From assembly GCF_913776855.1 (NCBI RefSeq), contig NZ_CAJYQD010000006.1:45758-109757 (forward strand): DNA of 64,000 nt. Reading direction: 5' to 3'. Source of the stretch: an uncultured Sphingomonas sp. Its GTDB lineage: Bacteria > Pseudomonadota > Alphaproteobacteria > Sphingomonadales > Sphingomonadaceae. The notes beneath the pieces are model-generated. The model was not told where the DNA came from and made no database searches. It was given only the letters and a program-made list of their open reading frames with translations. The translations under genes were made by a program, and so were the position numbers. Numbering within the stretch: the first letter of the stretch is position 1; each line of letters starts with the position of its first letter. Positions 56,195 to 64,000 of the stretch are shown here, piece by piece.

Positions 56195-57439
56195 ATGGCA
56201 ACGGCATACTGGCAAGACGCGCAGGAACGACCTGAGACGACCGACAGCTTCTGGAACAGCGGGCACCGGCCGACGCTGATCGCAGCGTTCCTGTATTTCG
56301 ACCTGGCGTTCATGGTGTGGGTGCTGCTGGGGCCGCTCGCCCCGGACATCGCGCTGACGCTGGGGCTGTCGCCTGCGCAAAAGGGGCTGATGGTCGCGGT
56401 GCCGACGCTGGCCGGGGCGGTGTTGCGCGTCGTCAACGGGCTGGCGGTCGACCGGATCGGGCCGAAGCGGGCGGGCGCGATCAGCCAGATCATCGTGATC
56501 GCTGGCTTGTTAGCGGCATGGCTGCTGGCGGTCGACAGCTTTGGCGGCACCTTGGCGCTGGGCGTGATCCTGGGCTTTGCCGGGGCGTCGTTCGCCATCG
56601 CGCTGCCGCTTGCCAGCCGCTGGTATCCGCCGGAGCATCAGGGCAAGGCGATGGGCCTTGCCGGCATGGGCAATTCGGGTACGGTGCTGGCCGCGCTGTT
56701 CGCGCCGGCGCTGGCCAGAGTGTTCGGCTGGAACACGGTGCTGGGGCTGGCGTGCCTTCCGCTGACCCTCGTCTTCTTCGCCTATATGGCGATGGCGAAG
56801 GACGCGCCGAACGCGCCCGCGCCGCGCTCGCTGACCGCGTATCTCAGCCCGCTGCGTCAGGGCGATGCGTGGTGGCTGATGGCATTCTATGCTGTCACTT
56901 TCGGCGGTTTCGTCGGGCTGGCGGCCAGCCTGCCGGTCTATTTCACCGATCAGTTCGGGCTGTCGACCATCACGGCGGGCTATTGCACAGCCGCCTGCGT
57001 CTTTGCCGGGTCGCTGGTGCGGCCGATGGGCGGGGCGCTCGCCGACAGGATCGGCGGGGTGAAGGCGCTGACCGTCGTGTTCGTCGTCGCCGCGCTGGCG
57101 CTGGTCGGGGTGAGTGCGGCGGGCAGCGTCGAGGTGGCGCTGGCGCTGTTCGTCCTGGCGATGCTGGCGCTGGGCGTCGGTAACGGATCGGTGTTCCAGC
57201 TGGTCCCGCAGCGCTTCGCCGCCGAGATCGGCGTGATGACCGGGCTGGTCGGCATGGCCGGCGGGGTCGGGGGCTTCTACCTCGCCTCCTCGCTCGGCCT
57301 CGCCAGGCAATGGACCGGCAGCTTCGCGCCCGGCTTCCTGATCTTCGCTGCGCTGTCGCTGCTCGCGCTAGCCGGGCTGACGCTGGTGAAGGCCCGCTGG
57401 CGTCGCCGCTGGGCGACTGCCGATGGCGTGCGGATCTGA
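56195..57439 (+). CDS. Nitrate/nitrite transporter, NarK/NasA family
   Basis: A 414-residue MFS protein with about 12 spans. It has the NarK/NasA signatures GFAGASFAIALPLASRWYPPEHQGKAMG and GMGNSGTVLAALFAPALA, plus a second such motif (LALGVGNGSVFQLVPQRF) and the arginines in VPTLAGAVLRVVNGLAVDRIG. It starts at 56195, with GGGAGGCAGGA before the ATG. It imports nitrate, and may export nitrite, for the enzymes encoded next. Confidence 0.95.
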   Translation: MATAYWQDAQERPETTDSFWNSGHRPTLIAAFLYFDLAFMVWVLLGPLAPDIALTLGLSPAQKGLMVAVPTLAGAVLRVVNGLAVDRIGPKRAGAISQIIVIAGLLAAWLLAVDSFGGTLALGVILGFAGASFAIALPLASRWYPPEHQGKAMGLAGMGNSGTVLAALFAPALARVFGWNTVLGLACLPLTLVFFAYMAMAKDAPNAPAPRSLTAYLSPLRQGDAWWLMAFYAVTFGGFVGLAASLPVYFTDQFGLSTITAGYCTAACVFAGSLVRPMGGALADRIGGVKALTVVFVVAALALVGVSAAGSVEVALALFVLAMLALGVGNGSVFQLVPQRFAAEIGVMTGLVGMAGGVGGFYLASSLGLARQWTGSFAPGFLIFAALSLLALAGLTLVKARWRRRWATADGVRI

Positions 57440-57452
57440 CCCTCTTCCACGG

Positions 57453-59942
57453 ATGACCTCCATGCAATATGAACCCATCTCCGCGGCCCAAGGCGATACC
57501 CGCGAACATCTGATCGTCATCGGCAACGGCATGGCCGGGTGCCGCGCGGTCGAGGAACTGCTGGCGCGCAACGCGGACCGTTACCGGGTCACGATCTTCG
57601 GCGCCGAACCGCTGGTGAACTATAACCGGATCATGCTGTCGCCGGTCCTGGCGGGCGAGAAGACGTTCGACGAGATCGTCATCAACGGCCTCGACTGGTA
57701 TGCCGATAACGGCATCACGTTGTTGAGCGGCGATCCGGTGGTCGCGATTGACCGGGCCGCGCGGACGGTGACTAGCCGCAGCGGGCTGACGCTCAACTAT
57801 GACCGGCTGCTGATCGCGACCGGTTCCGATCCGTTCGTCATCCCGGTGCCGGGCAGTGACCTGCCCGGCGTCATCAGCTTCCGCGACATGCAGGATGTCG
57901 AGCATATGCTGGCGGCCGCCGATCGCGGCGGTAGCGCGGTGGTGATCGGCGGCGGGTTGCTGGGACTGGAGGCGGCGCATGGCCTGTCGCTGCGCGGCAT
58001 GACGGTGACCGTGCTGCACATCATGCCGACACTGATGGAGCGGCAGCTGGACGAGGCGGCCGGCTGGTTGCTGAAAACCGCACTGGAGGCGCGCGGACAG
58101 GCGATCCTGACCGGGGCCGACACGGCGGCAATCGTCGGCGATGGCCGGGTAGAGGCACTGCATTTGAAGGACGGGACCGTCATTCCCGCCGATCTGGTGG
58201 TGATGGCGGTCGGCATCCGCCCCTCGGTCGCGTTGGCGCGTGCGGCGGGGCTGGACGTCGGACGCGGGATCAAGGTCGACGACCACATGGTCACCTCCGA
58301 CCCCGCGATCCTCGCGGTCGGCGAATGCGTCGAGCATGACGGGCAGGTCTATGGTCTGGTTGCGCCGCTGTGGGACATGTGCCGGGCATTGGCCAATGGC
58401 CTGGTCGAGACGCCGAGCGGCTACAAGCCCGCCCCGACCGCGACCAAGCTGAAGGTCGCCGGCCTCGACGTATTTTCGGCCGGCGACTTCAGCGGTGGCG
58501 ATGGCGCGGAGGACATCGTGCTGCGCGATGCGTCGCGCGGCATCTACAAGCGGGTCGTGATCAGGGACGACCGTATCGTCGGCGCGGTGCTGTACGGCGA
58601 TACTGCCGATGGCAACTGGTATTTCGACCTGTTGAAGAAGGGCGAGAGCGTCGCCGACATTCGCGACGCCCTGATCTTCGGCCAGTCCTTCGCCTCGGGA
58701 GGGGGGCAGGCGGACCCTAACGCGGCCGTTGCGGCGCTTTCCGACGATGCGGAAATCTGCGGCTGCAACGGCGTGTCCAAGGGCAAGGTGCTGGCGTGCA
58801 TCGACGGTGGTGCGCACAGCCTCGACGCGGTGCGATCGGGGTGCAAGGCTTCGGCAAGCTGCGGCTCCTGCACTGGCATCGTCGAAAGCCTGCTGGCGCT
58901 GCGGCTGGGCGGTGAGGTCGATGCGGGGCCGAGGACGATGTGCAGATGCACCTGCTTCGGCCATGACGATGTCCGCCGGGAAATCGTTGCGCAGGACATG
59001 CGCTCGATCCCCGAAGTGATGCAGAAGCTGCACTGGTCGACGCCCGATGGCTGTTCGTCCTGCCGCCCGGCGCTCAACTATTATCTCCTTTGCGCACTGC
59101 CCGGCGATTATAAGGACGACCAGCAGAGCCGCTTCGTGAACGAGCGGATGCACGCCAACATCCAGAAGGACGGCACCTATTCGGTCGTGCCGCGCATGTG
59201 GGGCGGCCTGACCAACCCAAGGGAACTCCGCGCGATCGCCGATGTCGTGGAGAAGTTCAATGCGCCGATGGTGAAGGTCACCGGCGGCCAGCGGCTCGAC
59301 ATCTTCGGGATCAAGAAGGAGGACCTGCCCGCCGTCTGGGCCGATCTGAACGCGGCAGGGATGGTGTCGGGCCACGCCTATGGCAAGTCGCTGCGCACGG
59401 TGAAGACCTGTGTCGGCAGTGAATGGTGTCGCTTCGGCACGCAGGATTCGACTGGCCTCGGCGTGAAGATCGAGCGCGCTACCTGGGGCAGCTGGATGCC
59501 GCACAAGTTCAAGATCGCCGTATCGGGCTGTCCCCGCAATTGCGCCGAGGCGACGATCAAGGATTTCGGCATCGTCTGCGTCGACAGCGGCTACGAACTG
59601 CATGTCGGCGGCAATGGCGGGATCAAGGTCCGCGCCACCGACCTGCTGTGCAAGGTCGCGACCGAGGCGGAGGCGATGGAGATGTGCGCCGCCTTCATCC
59701 AACTGTACCGCGAAGAGGCCCGCTATCTGGAGCGGACCGCGCCGTGGATCGAGCGGGTCGGCCTTGGCTATGTCCAGTCGCGGCTGCTGTCTGACGCGGA
59801 GCAGCGTGCGGCATTGGCGGGCCGCTTCTGGTTCTCGCAGCAATTCTGCCAGGACGACCCCTGGGCGGCGCGGGTCGCCGGGGCCGAACGCGAAATCCAT
59901 GCGCCGATGGCGCGCTTTCAGCCCGTGGAGGAACTAGCATGA
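57453..59942 (+). CDS. nirB: Nitrite reductase (NADH) large subunit
   Basis: About 829 residues. The N-terminal FAD/NAD(P)H-binding oxidoreductase (LIVIGNGMAGCRAVEELL; VVIGGGLLGLEAAHGL) is followed by the BFD-like [2Fe-2S] region (ICGCNGVSKGKV, CKASASCGSC). The siroheme/[4Fe-4S] domain has the binding cysteines Cys653 and Cys659 (TCVGSEWC) and Cys693 and Cys697 (GCPRNC). It reduces nitrite to ammonium. Starts at 57453 and 57462 are both possible. It is coupled to nirD by ATGA. Confidence 0.97.
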   Translation: MTSMQYEPISAAQGDTREHLIVIGNGMAGCRAVEELLARNADRYRVTIFGAEPLVNYNRIMLSPVLAGEKTFDEIVINGLDWYADNGITLLSGDPVVAIDRAARTVTSRSGLTLNYDRLLIATGSDPFVIPVPGSDLPGVISFRDMQDVEHMLAAADRGGSAVVIGGGLLGLEAAHGLSLRGMTVTVLHIMPTLMERQLDEAAGWLLKTALEARGQAILTGADTAAIVGDGRVEALHLKDGTVIPADLVVMAVGIRPSVALARAAGLDVGRGIKVDDHMVTSDPAILAVGECVEHDGQVYGLVAPLWDMCRALANGLVETPSGYKPAPTATKLKVAGLDVFSAGDFSGGDGAEDIVLRDASRGIYKRVVIRDDRIVGAVLYGDTADGNWYFDLLKKGESVADIRDALIFGQSFASGGGQADPNAAVAALSDDAEICGCNGVSKGKVLACIDGGAHSLDAVRSGCKASASCGSCTGIVESLLALRLGGEVDAGPRTMCRCTCFGHDDVRREIVAQDMRSIPEVMQKLHWSTPDGCSSCRPALNYYLLCALPGDYKDDQQSRFVNERMHANIQKDGTYSVVPRMWGGLTNPRELRAIADVVEKFNAPMVKVTGGQRLDIFGIKKEDLPAVWADLNAAGMVSGHAYGKSLRTVKTCVGSEWCRFGTQDSTGLGVKIERATWGSWMPHKFKIAVSGCPRNCAEATIKDFGIVCVDSGYELHVGGNGGIKVRATDLLCKVATEAEAMEMCAAFIQLYREEARYLERTAPWIERVGLGYVQSRLLSDAEQRAALAGRFWFSQQFCQDDPWAARVAGAEREIHAPMARFQPVEELA

Positions 59943-60277
59943 TCGGCGAATGGCTCGACATCGGCTGGGTCGATGAAATTCCCCTGCGTGGCAGCCGCAC
60001 GGTGCAGGTCGATGGCGGCGACGACATCGCGGTGTTCCGGACTGGCGAGGGCAAGGTCTTCGCGCTGCGCGACCGCTGTCCGCACAAGCATGGCAAGCTG
60101 TCGCAAGGGATCGTTCATGGTGGCGCGGTGGCCTGCCCGCTGCACAATTGGCGAATTTCGCTGACGACCGGTGAGGCGCTGGGCGAGGATCGCGGTTGCA
60201 CGCCGACCGTGCCGGTAAAGGTAAACGGGGGGCGGGTGCTGATCTGTCGAGCCTCAATGCTGAAGGCGGCGGCGTGA
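59939..60277 (+). CDS. nirD: Nitrite reductase (NADH) small subunit
   Basis: A 112-residue Rieske-type protein with the two binding motifs CPHKHGK and CPLHNW (about residues 47-53 and 66-71). These hold a [2Fe-2S] centre in classical Rieske proteins. It completes the nitrite reductase encoded by nirB. Confidence 0.97.
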   Translation: MIGEWLDIGWVDEIPLRGSRTVQVDGGDDIAVFRTGEGKVFALRDRCPHKHGKLSQGIVHGGAVACPLHNWRISLTTGEALGEDRGCTPTVPVKVNGGRVLICRASMLKAAA

Positions 60278-60304
60278 CGGGCGTTGTGAAAGCCTTCGCC
60301 CCAA

Positions 60305-60387
60305 GTGGGAGGGGGGCAGGTGTCTCACCGAGCCTTGCGCTCGCGGAGACGCCCCTCTCCCAACCCTCTCGCCTTTTGGGAGAGGGC
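60305..60387. repeat. Dispersed inverted repeat between nirD and the nitrate reductase gene
   Basis: The arms tgggaggggggcaggtgtctc-like and gagacgcccctctccca are partly complementary, and a second small stem (ccctctc/gagaggg, around gccttttg) lies at the end. It resembles repeated intergenic elements. It may form a pause or processing point inside the operon, but reading into the next gene must continue. No gene lies in it. Confidence 0.5.
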
Positions 60388-60390
60388 TAG

Positions 60391-62979
60391 ATGGCTATCC
60401 GAACCACCTGCGCCTATTGCGGGGTCGGCTGCGGCATTCGCGCGACCGTCACCGGCGAACGCAGCGTCCGGATCGAGGGCGATCCCGACCATCCCGCCAA
60501 TCGTGGACGGCTGTGTTCGAAGGGCACCCATCTGGGCGAGACGGTCGGGCTGGAAGGGCGCCTGCTTGTGCCCATGATCGGCAAGCGCCGCGCCAGCTGG
60601 GACAAGGCGCTCGATCTGGTCGCGCGGCGCTTTCGCGATACGATCGAACGCTACGGTCCGGGCAGCGTCGCCTTCTACGTCTCCGGCCAGTTGCTGACCG
60701 AGGATTACTACGTCGCCAACAAGCTGATGAAGGGCTTTATCGGTTCGGCGAACATCGACACCAACTCGCGACTTTGCATGTCCAGCGCGGTGGCCGGGCA
60801 TATGCGTGCGTTCGGGGAGGATGTGGTCCCGGCGTCGTATGACGACCTCGACGCCGCCGACCTGATCGTGCTGGTCGGGTCGAACACCGCCTGGTGCCAT
60901 CCGATCGTCTATCAGCGAATCCGCGCGCGCTGCGATGCCGGGGCAAAGCTGGTCGTGATCGATCCGCGCCGCACCGAAACCGCCGAACAGGCCGACCTGC
61001 ACCTCGCCATCCGGCCGGGCAGCGACGTCGCGCTGATGAACGGGCTGCTCGCATGGTGTCGGGAGACGGGGGCGATCGATGCGGCGTTCCTGCGCGATCA
61101 TGTGACGATGCCCGACGATTTCTGGGCGCGTACGGGTGAGGGTAGCGACCTGTGGTCGGTCGCGCGCACCTGCGACCTGGCCGCCGCCGACCTGCGCCGC
61201 TTCTACGAATGGTTCGCCGCGACCCCGCGCACCGTGACGATGTTCAGCCAGGGTGTAAACCAGTCCCTGACCGGCACCGATCAGGTCAATACGATCCTCA
61301 ACGTCCACCTTGCCACCGGCCGGATCGGCAAGCCGGGTGCGCAGCCCTTCTCGATCACCGGACAGCCCAATGCTATGGGCGGTCGCGAAGTCGGCGGTCT
61401 CGCCTCCACGCTGGCCGCGCATATGGACTTTGCCGAGCGGAACCGCGCCATCGTCCAGCGTTTCTGGGCTTCCCCGACGATGGCGGCCAAGCCGGGGCTG
61501 AAGGCGGTCGATCTCTTTCGCGAGCTGGGGCACGGCCGGATCAAGGCGCTGTGGGTGATGGCGACCAACCCCGCCGTGTCGATGCCCGATGCCGGCCGCG
61601 TACGCGAGGCGCTGGCGGGCTGCCCCTTCGTCGTGGTCAGCGACGTGATCGCCGACACGGATACGAGCGTTCACGCCCATGTCCGCCTGCCCGCCGCCGC
61701 ATGGGGGGAAAAGGACGGGACGGTCACCAACAGCGACCGCACCGTCAGCCGCCAGCGCGCGCTGTTTCCCCTGCCCGGCGAGGCGAAGCCCGACTGGTGG
61801 ATCATCAAGGAAGTCGCCCGGCGCATGGGGTGGAAGACCGCCTTCGCCTATGATCGTCCCGCCGAGATCTGGCGCGAGCATGTCCGGCTGTCGGCCTATC
61901 GCAACGATGGCGCGCGGCTGTTCTCGCTGGCCGGGCATGGTGCCGGGGGCAATGCCGATTACGATGCAATGGCACCGTTCCGATGGGGTGGGACCCCCTT
62001 TTCCGATGGACGTTTCCCGACCCCCGATGGTCGTGCGCGGATGGTCCCGGTGGTGCAGAGGCCGCTGGCCGCGCCGCTGAACGATTGGCCGCTGACGCTC
62101 AATACCGGGCGCTATCGCGACCATTGGCATACGATGACCCGTACCGGCCTGGCTCCAAGGCTTGCCCGGCACCGGGAGGAACCGCTGGTCGAGGTGCATC
62201 CCGACGACGCCAAGCGGCTGGCGATCGGCGATGGCGGTCTGGCGCGGGTGACGACGCCGCAGGGTGACAGCCTCTATCGGGTGCGGGTGACCGACAGCCA
62301 GCGGCCGGGTGAGTTGTTCGCCCCGATCCACTGGACCGATCGCACATCGAGTGGCGGGCGGACCGGGCTGCTGCCGCGCCCGCTGACCGATCCAATCTCC
62401 GGGCAGCCGGGGTTCAAGTCGACGCCCGCTGCCATCGCCGCCGTCGAGACGCGCTGGCGCGGGTTCCTGATCGTTGCCAAGAAGCTGGATTGCCGTCCCG
62501 AATGCTTGTGGGCGACCCGTGTCGCGGTTCCGGCGGGGACCCTGTGGGAGCTGGCCGGCAATGGCGACGCCGCGCGGCTGGATGCATGTTTGCCTGCTGG
62601 CGAGCGGATCGAGGCGATCGACCGGGCGCGCGGCACCCGGCGGATTGCGGTGCTGGCCGATCGGCGACTGGTGGCGGCGCTGCTCCTGACCGAAAATGGC
62701 GAACTGCCTACGCGCGACTGGCTGATCGCGCAGTTGGGCGAGGCGCAGGCAGCGCCGACCGTGCTGGCCGGGCGGGCACCCGGCGCAGCGGTCGATCGCG
62801 GACCGATCATCTGCAGTTGTTTCGACATCGGGATGCGCACCATCGTCGCGGCGATCCGCGACCAGCGGCTGGCCGATGTCGCCGCGATCGGCGCCGCGAT
62901 CGGCGCCGGCACCAATTGCGGGTCGTGCCGCCCTGCGCTCGCCCGCCTGCTTGCCGAGGAGAAGACCCATGCCGCATGA
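60391..62979 (+). CDS. Assimilatory nitrate reductase catalytic subunit
   Basis: An 862-residue molybdopterin enzyme of the NasA/NarB/NasC group. The N-terminal [4Fe-4S] ligands are Cys7, Cys10, Cys14 and Cys42. The Mo-bisMGD domains include MSSAVAGHMRAFGEDVVP, TILNVHLATGRIGKPG and the MPT-binding motif near NTGRYRDHWHTMTRTGLAP. A C-terminal BFD-like [2Fe-2S] domain has Cys808, Cys810, Cys843 and Cys846 (CSC and NCGSC), as in the NasA type, which takes electrons from ferredoxin or a flavoprotein. It reduces nitrate to nitrite for NirBD, and overlaps cobA by 11 bases. Confidence 0.95.
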   Translation: MAIRTTCAYCGVGCGIRATVTGERSVRIEGDPDHPANRGRLCSKGTHLGETVGLEGRLLVPMIGKRRASWDKALDLVARRFRDTIERYGPGSVAFYVSGQLLTEDYYVANKLMKGFIGSANIDTNSRLCMSSAVAGHMRAFGEDVVPASYDDLDAADLIVLVGSNTAWCHPIVYQRIRARCDAGAKLVVIDPRRTETAEQADLHLAIRPGSDVALMNGLLAWCRETGAIDAAFLRDHVTMPDDFWARTGEGSDLWSVARTCDLAAADLRRFYEWFAATPRTVTMFSQGVNQSLTGTDQVNTILNVHLATGRIGKPGAQPFSITGQPNAMGGREVGGLASTLAAHMDFAERNRAIVQRFWASPTMAAKPGLKAVDLFRELGHGRIKALWVMATNPAVSMPDAGRVREALAGCPFVVVSDVIADTDTSVHAHVRLPAAAWGEKDGTVTNSDRTVSRQRALFPLPGEAKPDWWIIKEVARRMGWKTAFAYDRPAEIWREHVRLSAYRNDGARLFSLAGHGAGGNADYDAMAPFRWGGTPFSDGRFPTPDGRARMVPVVQRPLAAPLNDWPLTLNTGRYRDHWHTMTRTGLAPRLARHREEPLVEVHPDDAKRLAIGDGGLARVTTPQGDSLYRVRVTDSQRPGELFAPIHWTDRTSSGGRTGLLPRPLTDPISGQPGFKSTPAAIAAVETRWRGFLIVAKKLDCRPECLWATRVAVPAGTLWELAGNGDAARLDACLPAGERIEAIDRARGTRRIAVLADRRLVAALLLTENGELPTRDWLIAQLGEAQAAPTVLAGRAPGAAVDRGPIICSCFDIGMRTIVAAIRDQRLADVAAIGAAIGAGTNCGSCRPALARLLAEEKTHAA

Positions 62980-63958
62980 CGACTTTCCCGCCGGATCGGT
63001 CTGGCTGGTCGGGGCGGGGCCGGGTGATCCGGACCTGCTGACGCGCAAGGCCGCGCGGTTGATCGCGGCGGCGGAGATCGTGTTCTACGACGCGCTGATC
63101 GGGCCGGGGGTGCTGGACCTGATCGCGACAGGCGTGGAGCGGGTGAGCGTCGGCAAGCGATCCGGCCGCCATTCGAAGGATCAGGCTACGATCGACACGC
63201 TCATCGTCACCGCCGCGCTTGCCGGCAAACGGGTGGTACGCCTGAAGGGGGGCGACCCCGCGATCTTTGGCCGGACGGCCGAAGAGGTCACCGCCTGCAG
63301 CGCAGCCGGTGTTCCCGTGCGCATCTGCCCCGGCATTACCGCCGCCAGCGCCGCCGTCGCTTCGGCCGGGAGCAGCCTCACGCTGCGCGGTGTTGCCCGA
63401 CGGCTGACCTTCGTCACCGCCCATGGGCAGGCCGGGCAGCCGATCGACCTCGATTGGAATACGCTGGCAGCGCCGGCTGCGACCTTGGCGATCTATATGG
63501 GCCGGGCGGCGGCGGCCTGCGTTGCGCAGCAACTGATTGCGGCCGGGCGCGCGGCGGATACGCCGGTGCTGGTCGTGGTCAACGCATCGCTGCCCGACGA
63601 ACGGGTCATTCGCGGGCGCCTGTCGGCGCTGGCTTTTCTGGTCGAAGCGATCAGCGCCACCGACCCCGCGGTGCTGATCGTGGGAGAGGCGGTGGCGACG
63701 GATTCCATCATTTTCCCCCGCGCGGCCGGGGTGATTCCATCATTTTCCCCCGCGCGGCCGGGGTTGAGGGGAGCGCGCGGAGTGGTTCGAGATGGGAGCG
63801 ATTCCGGCAATCGATCAGGCCGAACCGCGAATATGGAACTTTTTTGCGAAAGTTTGTTGACAGTAAAGTTTCGCCCCCGTAGAGGGCTGTTCACCGGACG
63901 GGGCGAGTTACTCGCTTCTGCTGAGACACTGAAAAGGCGAAGCAGGCGCCCTTCCTAA
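62969..63958 (+). CDS. cobA: Uroporphyrinogen-III C-methyltransferase with aberrant C-terminal tail
   Basis: Makes precorrin-2 from uroporphyrinogen III with SAM, for siroheme, the cofactor of NirB. The core (residues 1-244) has VGAGPGDPDLLTRKAARLI, VVRLKGGDPAIFGR, and GITAASAAVASAG, all typical. The frame then runs into a perfect 32-bp tandem duplication (from residue 245) and continues about 85 residues with no family similarity (RRGLFTGRGELLASAETLKRR). The expected C-terminus is near residue 250, so this tail is probably not native, or the gene is disrupted. ATG at 62969 fits the overlap with the nitrate reductase gene. Confidence 0.85.
   Translation: MPHDDFPAGSVWLVGAGPGDPDLLTRKAARLIAAAEIVFYDALIGPGVLDLIATGVERVSVGKRSGRHSKDQATIDTLIVTAALAGKRVVRLKGGDPAIFGRTAEEVTACSAAGVPVRICPGITAASAAVASAGSSLTLRGVARRLTFVTAHGQAGQPIDLDWNTLAAPAATLAIYMGRAAAACVAQQLIAAGRAADTPVLVVVNASLPDERVIRGRLSALAFLVEAISATDPAVLIVGEAVATDSIIFPRAAGVIPSFSPARPGLRGARGVVRDGSDSGNRSGRTANMELFCESLLTVKFRPRRGLFTGRGELLASAETLKRRSRRPS
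63701..63764. repeat. Perfect 32-bp tandem duplication in the 3' end of cobA
   Basis: Two identical copies of a unit starting gattccatcattttccccc and ending ggccggggt lie at 63701-63732 and 63733-63764. A 32-bp step shifts the reading frame, so sequence after the first copy is read in a different frame than an unduplicated gene would use. Confidence 0.9.
63857..63885 (+). promoter_or_regulatory. Candidate strong promoter (TTGACA) near the window end
   Basis: TTGACA (63857-63862), a 17-base spacer, and TAGAGG (63880-63885). The surrounding sequence is less GC-rich than the rest. It reads outwards and lies about 130 bases before a boxA-like end, as expected for an rRNA operon promoter. Confidence 0.45.
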
Positions 63959-63992
63959 AGAGGGGTAGCGGAGCGACGCCGGTTTCTTTGTC

Positions 63993-64000
63993 TGTTCTTT
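63993..64000 (+). promoter_or_regulatory. boxA-like antitermination element (cut by the window edge)
   Basis: The last bases, TGTTCTTT, match the start of the boxA element of rRNA leaders (TGYTCTTTRACA). The element continues beyond the edge and cannot be confirmed from here. Confidence 0.35.

Noticed and set aside
56970-62979. Long minus-strand open frames opposite nirB and the nitrate reductase gene
   Set aside because: They mirror genes with all cofactor-binding motifs in place. They have repetitive Arg/Gln/Asp composition and no start signals.

Overview
The window is one contiguous piece of a high-GC alphaproteobacterial chromosome, most likely a Sphingomonas or close sphingomonad. The evidence is the gene order (trpG-trpD-trpC-moaC-moeA; rpsB-tsf-pyrH-frr-uppS-cdsA-dxr-rseP-bamA-ompH-fabZ), the many large TonB-dependent receptors, TorF-type putative porins, and an envelope operon that lacks the lpx (lipid A) genes it carries in most Gram-negative bacteria. 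That absence fits a group known to build its outer membrane with glycosphingolipids. Genes are tightly packed, often overlapping by 1 or 4 bases, with frequent GTG and TTG starts. No prophage, transposase or CRISPR array is visible, and no gene-free stretch exceeds about 300 bases.

Layout. 1-6.3 kb (minus strand): molybdenum cofactor genes moeA (cut by the window edge) and moaC, the tryptophan genes trpC/trpD/trpG, then aroK-aroB with a small DUF2256 gene. 6.3-14.4 kb: a secreted hypothetical, xerD, accA, two Flp pilins on the minus strand, mutT, an NDUFAF5-like methyltransferase, comF, grxC, a nitrilase-family amidase and a DUF1178 gene. Next come a tRNA-Arg(CCT), a lipoprotein gene and folE. 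16-22.4 kb: a TonB receptor, a SWIB-domain protein, a small secreted protein, a TorF-like protein and a CPA2 antiporter. 22.4-25.5 kb: icd and the phospholipid pair psd-pssA. 25.7-37.1 kb: the long translation/isoprenoid/envelope cluster from rpsB to rpmE. 37.2-45 kb: a GH3 glycosidase with a LacI-type operator, a YkgJ-like cysteine-rich protein, an OmpR-type two-component system and a second TonB receptor. 45.2-54 kb: the potassium system kdpFABC-kdpDE, preceded by a 27-residue membrane ORF and a TorF-type putative porin.

54.1-64 kb is a complete nitrate assimilation cluster: nasT-nasS (antiterminator and nitrate sensor), a leader RNA, then a NarK/NasA-type transporter, nirB, nirD, the assimilatory nitrate reductase and a siroheme methyltransferase (cobA). 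The leader holds two 7-bp hairpins with hexaloops that both carry A at loop position 1 and G at position 4, followed by a strong intrinsic terminator. This is the architecture recognised by ANTAR proteins such as NasT. The moaC/moeA genes at the other end of the window make the molybdopterin that this nitrate reductase needs.

The last 300 bases look different. The cobA reading frame runs into a perfect 32-bp tandem duplication and an unrelated tail, then a TTGACA promoter and a boxA-like end, suggesting that an rRNA operon begins just outside the window.
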